Assembly: GCF_024199925.1 (NCBI RefSeq)
Contig: NZ_JANADR010000002.1
Location: 283,614-347,613, forward strand
Length of the DNA stretch: 64,000 nt
Direction: 5' to 3'
From: Bradyrhizobium sp. CCGUVB1N3
Lineage (GTDB): Bacteria; Pseudomonadota; Alphaproteobacteria; Rhizobiales; Xanthobacteraceae
The translations under genes and the position numbers were made by a program. This document shows, in pieces, positions 60,371-64,000 of the stretch. Below the pieces are notes generated by a model. The model had not been told where the DNA came from, made no database searches, and saw only the letters and a list, made by a program, of their open reading frames with translations. Positions within the stretch are counted from its first letter, which is position 1, and each line of letters starts with the position of its first letter.

Positions 60371-61168
60371 TTATTTTGGATCCGGCGGAAACCGGTCGAG
60401 CCAGTCGAGCACACTCCGCACGACTAGCTCGGCCGTCTGCTTGGCGTCGCGTGCTTCTTCCGGTCGAAGACCGGGCACGCCCGCAGGGTGATCGGACAAC
60501 ATCCGCCCGGCGTGTATGCGTTGGCGCGTTTGAATTAGGCCGTCTGACCGGCTTCGCGTGGCCTGATCCCGGATGCTCGATCGCCCTCCGGACGCCGCGC
60601 TCGAGACAAGATCGTCGATCCGCCAGGTACGCGGATCACGTTCGAAGTTGTTGGATCCGAATGGGCCTACCTGCTTGGATCGCGCGTGCTTGACCACGAA
60701 CGTTAGCGCGCCTTCCACGAGAGCCGCCGCCAGCACGCATACGGAGACGGATGCCGACTGGACATCCGAACGTTTCAACTCCGAAACGATCTGCACCCAC
60801 CACGTATGAAACCCAGCGTAGCCGAGCGAGTTCAGCCTCGCGGCGAATGCATCCAATGGTTCCGCGTGTCGGGGCCTTCCATCGGTTCTTCTCGCGATGA
60901 CATCCGTCACGATCGGCATCAGTTGGGAACGCGTGTCGCGGGGCATGGTGACGCGTTGCGCTTTCATCTGTTCGCTTGGGAGGGGGCCATTCCCATTGAC
61001 CGGCATCGCGAAGTGCAGCGCGCCGTCGTTTTCCGCCATGTACTCGGCGAATAACAGGATCGTTATTGCGGCTTCGATGCCGGTCTCGGAACTGAAATAC
61101 AACCAAACGGCATAGCTAATCACTTCCAGCGATAAAGAGGGGCCCGACCGATTGGCATGCATAGTCAT
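60371..61168 (-). CDS. Hypothetical protein
   Basis: Up to 265 residues. A central hydrophobic stretch VSVCVLAAALVEGALTFVV may be a membrane or buried helix; elsewhere soluble (LDAFAARLNSLGYAGFHTWW, AELVVRSVLDWLDRFPPDPK). The first 25 residues (SLEVISYAVWLYF) resemble the start of IS6-type transposases, and another small frame overlaps them, so the real start could be later, for example at MAENDGALHF. No function assigned. Confidence 0.55.
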   Translation of the reverse strand: MTMHANRSGPSLSLEVISYAVWLYFSSETGIEAAITILLFAEYMAENDGALHFAMPVNGNGPLPSEQMKAQRVTMPRDTRSQLMPIVTDVIARRTDGRPRHAEPLDAFAARLNSLGYAGFHTWWVQIVSELKRSDVQSASVSVCVLAAALVEGALTFVVKHARSKQVGPFGSNNFERDPRTWRIDDLVSSAASGGRSSIRDQATRSRSDGLIQTRQRIHAGRMLSDHPAGVPGLRPEEARDAKQTAELVVRSVLDWLDRFPPDPK

Positions 61169-61244
61169 CTACCTCTCGGCCGTTCCAATCGGTAAACTTG
61201 ACGGTGCCGTTTTCCTTCTGAATCTTGACCTCCCCCCGCGCCAA
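61116..61244 (-). CDS. Possible very small protein
   Basis: 42 codons from a TTG at 61244: ARGEVKIQKENGTVKFTDWN, GREVDDYACQSVGPLFIAGS, D, stop. It looks protein-like but has no recognised homologue and overlaps the start of the preceding hypothetical gene by about 50 bases. Either this frame or that gene's N-terminus is spurious. Confidence 0.25.
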   Translation of the reverse strand: MARGEVKIQKENGTVKFTDWNGREVDDYACQSVGPLFIAGSD

Positions 61245-61289
61245 AAGCTTGACGAATCTCGCCGAGGAGCACTATATGTAGTACGTCAC

Positions 61290-61490
61290 GGTCTTCCAGT
61301 CCACATCTCGTCGGATGGAAGCTAAGAGGGAACCCGGTGCGCCGGCAACGGCTACTCCGAGGCTGCCCCCGCAACTGTAAGCGGCGAGCGGTTGTCATCA
61401 TGGTCACTGGCGCGACAGCGCCGGAAGGCCGACAGCCGCAGCGACCCGCGAGCCAGGAGACCTGCCGCGACAGAACGAACGTCCTCGGGC
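61290..61490 (+). promoter_or_regulatory. Cobalamin (B12) riboswitch upstream of nrdA
   Basis: The conserved elements are in order: GGAAGCTAAGAGGGAACCCG and GTGCG (about 61317-61342), GGCTGCCCCCGCAACTGTAA and GCGG (about 61362-61386), and the B12-box-like GAGCCAGGAGACCTGCCGCG (about 61450-61470). The element ends about 90 bases before the nrdA start at 61582. Such riboswitches lower expression when adenosylcobalamin is plentiful. In front of class Ia ribonucleotide reductase it would save the iron enzyme for B12-poor conditions. Confidence 0.92.
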
Positions 61491-61581
61491 GGGGTGTCCG
61501 GTGAGGCGCTTGCGGCCGGGGACATTTGCCCAGTCTCGCAAGTCGTCCCGCGCCCAGCCCCCAAACATCGCGGGGTTGCCG

Positions 61582-63522
61582 ATGTCGCCGTCTTACGATT
61601 TCGATCAGCATGGTCATCTCGTTGAGCTGCCGAGTGTGCGGCCGCCCCCAGCGCAGGCAAAGCCTACCGCGCCTGAGCTGCGTCTTGTGCCGCCGCCATC
61701 GCCGGCTCCGCTGCCCTGGCCGCTCGCGCCATCGCCAAAGCCCTCCGACCTCACGCTCGATCGGTCGCGCAACGACCTGCTGACGTCGTTCGGCAAGCTG
61801 ACGCTGACCGATCGTTATCTGCTCGCCGGCGAGAGCCTCCAGGATATGTTCGCGCGGGTGGCTTGTGCCTTCGCGGACGATGTTGCGCATGCCCAACGTC
61901 TCTATGATGCGATGTCTCGGCTGTGGTTCATGCCGGCCACACCAGTGCTCTCCAACGGCGGCACCACGCGCGGCCTACCGATCTCGTGCTTCCTTAACTC
62001 GGTGTCGGACTCGCTCGAGGGCATCGTCGGCACCTGGAACGAGAACGTCTGGCTTGCCTCCAACGGCGGCGGCATCGGCACCTACTGGGGCAATGTTCGC
62101 TCGATCGGCGAGAAGGTGAAGGGCGGCGTCACCTCGGGCATCATCCCGTTCATCCACGTCATGGATGGTCTGACGCTGGCGATCAGCCAGGGCTCGTTGC
62201 GGCGTGGCTCGGCGGCAGTCTATCTCGATATCCACCATCCCGAGATCGAGGAGTTCCTCGAGATCCGCAAGGCGTCCGGCGACTTCAACCGCAAGAGCCT
62301 CAACCTGCATCACGGCATCAACGTCACCGACGAGTTCATGCGTGCCGTGGGCGCCGGCACCACGTTCGCTCTGCGCAGCCCGAAGACCAACGAGGTCGTC
62401 CGCGAGATCGACGCTCGCCAGCTATGGCAACGCATTCTTGAGAACCGGCTGCAGACCGGCGAACCTTATCTCTTGTTCATCGACACTGTGAACCGCGCGC
62501 TCCCCAAGCACCAGCGCGAGCTCGGCCTCAAGGTCTCGTCCTCCAACCTGTGCAGTGAGATTACACTGCCGACCGGCATCGATCATCGCAACGAGGAGCG
62601 CACTGCGGTGTGCTGCCTGTCATCGCTCAACCTCGAGACCTGGGACCAGTGGAATGAGGCGCCCGGCTTCATCGAGGACGTCATGCGCTTCCTCGACAAC
62701 GTGCTCACCCACTTCATCACGGTGGCGCCGGACGGCATGAAGCGTGCCCGCTACGCCGCCCTGCGCGAGCGCTCCGTCGGCCTCGGCGTGATGGGCTTCC
62801 ACTCGTTTCTCCAGGCCAGGGGCATTCCGATGGAGAGCGTCCTGGCCAAGTCGTTCAATCTCAGCATGTTCCGAAAAATCCGTCGCGATGCCGACGCGGC
62901 ATCCGTGGCGCTCGCTCGCGAGCGAGGCCCTTGCCCGGATGCGCTGGAATGCGGCGTGATGGCGCGCTTCAGCCACAAGATCGCGATCGCGCCGACCGCC
63001 TCGATCAGCATCATCTGCGGCGGCACCAGCGCCTGCACCGAGCCGATCCCGGCCAACATCTACACCCACAAGACGTTGTCCGGTGCCATCTCGGTGCGTA
63101 ATCCGCATCTCGCCAAGGTGTTGTCCGCCAAAGGCGCCGACACTTTGGCGACCTGGCAGTCGATCATTGCGCACGAGGGGTCGGTCGCCCATCTCGACAT
63201 CCTGTCGGAGCACGAAAAAGCGATCTTTCGCACCGCCTTCGAGATCGACCAGCGCTGGATCGTCGAGCTTGCCGCCGACCGCGCCGCGTTCATCTGCCAG
63301 AGCCAGTCGATCAACCTCTATCTGCCGGCCGACGTGGATAAGTGGGACCTCCACATGTTGCACTGGACGGCATGGAAGCGCGGGGTGAAGAGCCTCTACT
63401 ACTGCCGATCAAAATCGATCTCGCGCGCGGCGTTCGCCGGCAAGATCGCCGACCGCGATAAGGCCGCGCCGCTGCAGCCGCCGCAGCGCACGGACTATGA
63501 GGAGTGCCTCGCATGTCAGTGA
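61582..63522 (+). CDS. nrdA: Ribonucleoside-diphosphate reductase, large subunit
   Basis: 646 residues from ATG 61582 (MSPSYDFDQHGHLVELPSVR). Class I large-subunit motifs: MPATPVLSNGGTTRGLPISC with the active-site Cys, NGGGIGTYWGNVRSIGEKVK, LNLHHGINVTDEFMRA, SSNLCSEITLPTG (catalytic Cys), VCCLSSLNLETWDQW (partner Cys), MARFSHKIAIAPTASISIIC, SLYYCRSKSISRAAF and the C-terminal redox pair CLAC. It makes deoxyribonucleotides with NrdB. There is no clear ATP-cone domain in the proline-rich N-terminus. Regulated by the upstream B12 riboswitch; overlaps nrdB by 10 bases. Confidence 0.95.
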   Translation: MSPSYDFDQHGHLVELPSVRPPPAQAKPTAPELRLVPPPSPAPLPWPLAPSPKPSDLTLDRSRNDLLTSFGKLTLTDRYLLAGESLQDMFARVACAFADDVAHAQRLYDAMSRLWFMPATPVLSNGGTTRGLPISCFLNSVSDSLEGIVGTWNENVWLASNGGGIGTYWGNVRSIGEKVKGGVTSGIIPFIHVMDGLTLAISQGSLRRGSAAVYLDIHHPEIEEFLEIRKASGDFNRKSLNLHHGINVTDEFMRAVGAGTTFALRSPKTNEVVREIDARQLWQRILENRLQTGEPYLLFIDTVNRALPKHQRELGLKVSSSNLCSEITLPTGIDHRNEERTAVCCLSSLNLETWDQWNEAPGFIEDVMRFLDNVLTHFITVAPDGMKRARYAALRERSVGLGVMGFHSFLQARGIPMESVLAKSFNLSMFRKIRRDADAASVALARERGPCPDALECGVMARFSHKIAIAPTASISIICGGTSACTEPIPANIYTHKTLSGAISVRNPHLAKVLSAKGADTLATWQSIIAHEGSVAHLDILSEHEKAIFRTAFEIDQRWIVELAADRAAFICQSQSINLYLPADVDKWDLHMLHWTAWKRGVKSLYYCRSKSISRAAFAGKIADRDKAAPLQPPQRTDYEECLACQ

Positions 63523-64000
63523 TCGATCTCTCGTCCGTCGATCCTCGCACACTGATCGGCAAAGGGCGCGTCGGCCTCCTCGACTCGACCGGCAGCTATG
63601 ACGTCGATCGCTACGCCTGGGCTTACGAGTTCTGGAAGCGCCAGCAGCAGACCCACTGGATGGGCGAGGAAGTGCCGCTCGGGGCCGACCTGAAGGATTG
63701 GGCGTCGGACCGCGTCACCGCCAACGAGCGCGCGCTGCTCACCCAGATCTTCCGTTTCTTCACCCAATCGGACATTGAGGTCGGTGACAACTATCTCAAG
63801 CGCTACATTCCGATCTTTCAGCCGCTCACCGTTCAGATGATGATGGCGGCCTTTACCAACATGGAGACGGTCCACATCGACGCATATGCTCTACTGCTCA
63901 AGACACTCGGCATGCCCAATACCGAGTTCGAGGCGTTCCGCGGCTATGCGGAGATGCGCGCCAAGGCGGACTACATGCACGAGTTCGGCGTTGACACCGT
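63513..64000 (+). CDS. nrdB: Ribonucleoside-diphosphate reductase, small subunit (partial)
   Basis: The first 162 residues are present (MSVIDLSSVDPRTLIGKGRV …); the gene runs off the window. Class I small-subunit features: YAWAYEFWKRQQQTHWMGEE, ANERALLTQIFRFFTQSDIE with a metal-ligand Asp/Glu, and MMMAAFTNMETVHIDAYALL with the E..H ligands. Its Tyr-containing half (DAYALLL begins it) is followed by EMRAKADYMHEFGVDT. It provides the radical for NrdA. Translationally coupled to nrdA (10-base overlap). Confidence 0.94.
   Translation, partial: MSVIDLSSVDPRTLIGKGRVGLLDSTGSYDVDRYAWAYEFWKRQQQTHWMGEEVPLGADLKDWASDRVTANERALLTQIFRFFTQSDIEVGDNYLKRYIPIFQPLTVQMMMAAFTNMETVHIDAYALLLKTLGMPNTEFEAFRGYAEMRAKADYMHEFGVDT

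Overview
The window looks like part of a repABC-type plasmid (or a plasmid-derived island) from a high-GC alphaproteobacterium of the Hyphomicrobiales/Rhizobiales. Support: a complete repABC replicon beside a complete trbBCDEJKLFGHI conjugation operon and a decayed LuxI-type traI, a DUF1403-ScpB pair, and rhizobial types of IS elements. The exact genus cannot be read from the sequence.

Layout. 1-9045: a graveyard of nested insertion sequences. One IS66 element has been hit by a second IS66; that one was hit by a copy of itself, which was then hit by an IS3 element. Each of the last three insertions has an intact target duplication. 9067-9804: a broken membrane-protein gene. 9937-11742: a hipBA toxin-antitoxin pair with four evenly spaced operators. 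12179-16905: a second graveyard (5' half of thyX, an IS630 end carrying a group II intron, an IS256 remnant fused to an oxidoreductase tail, an IS66 fragment). 16898-26452: the trb mating-pair operon, on the minus strand. 26469-27057: the traI pseudogene. 27472-31349: repA, repB, an antisense RNA and repC, with two parS-like palindromes. 31436-35664: accessory stability genes (VapBC, a Phd-VapC-integrase operon, DUF1778-GNAT). 35922-39596: a tniA-tniB-tniQ transposition module. 39930-41562: DUF1403 and ScpB. 41598-42966: a toxin remnant and a papain-like protease with a small membrane protein.

43121-47572 is a decayed island: an IS1380 relic, then three consecutive damaged genes starting with a DUF2326 protein. 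47574-50048 encodes a primase-helicase of the TOTE conflict-system type. 50200-55837 holds two different broken group II introns on either side of a large serine recombinase cassette; the second intron sits in an IS3 element. 56032-61244 carries a GNAT acetyltransferase, hypothetical genes and an AbiE toxin-antitoxin pair with a double operator. 61290-64000 is a cobalamin riboswitch followed by nrdA and nrdB (nrdB cut by the window edge), class Ia ribonucleotide reductase.

How the parts fit. The backbone functions are replication and partition (repABC, parS, ctRNA), a presumed DNA-condensation pair (DUF1403-ScpB), the mating channel (trb) and at least five toxin-antitoxin pairs. The quorum-sensing synthase that normally switches on trb genes is destroyed by frameshifts, so conjugation is probably silent or differently controlled. 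The nrdAB block under a B12 riboswitch adds a B12-repressible ribonucleotide reductase. Much of the rest is mobile DNA and its wreckage. No rRNA, tRNA or CRISPR array was seen.
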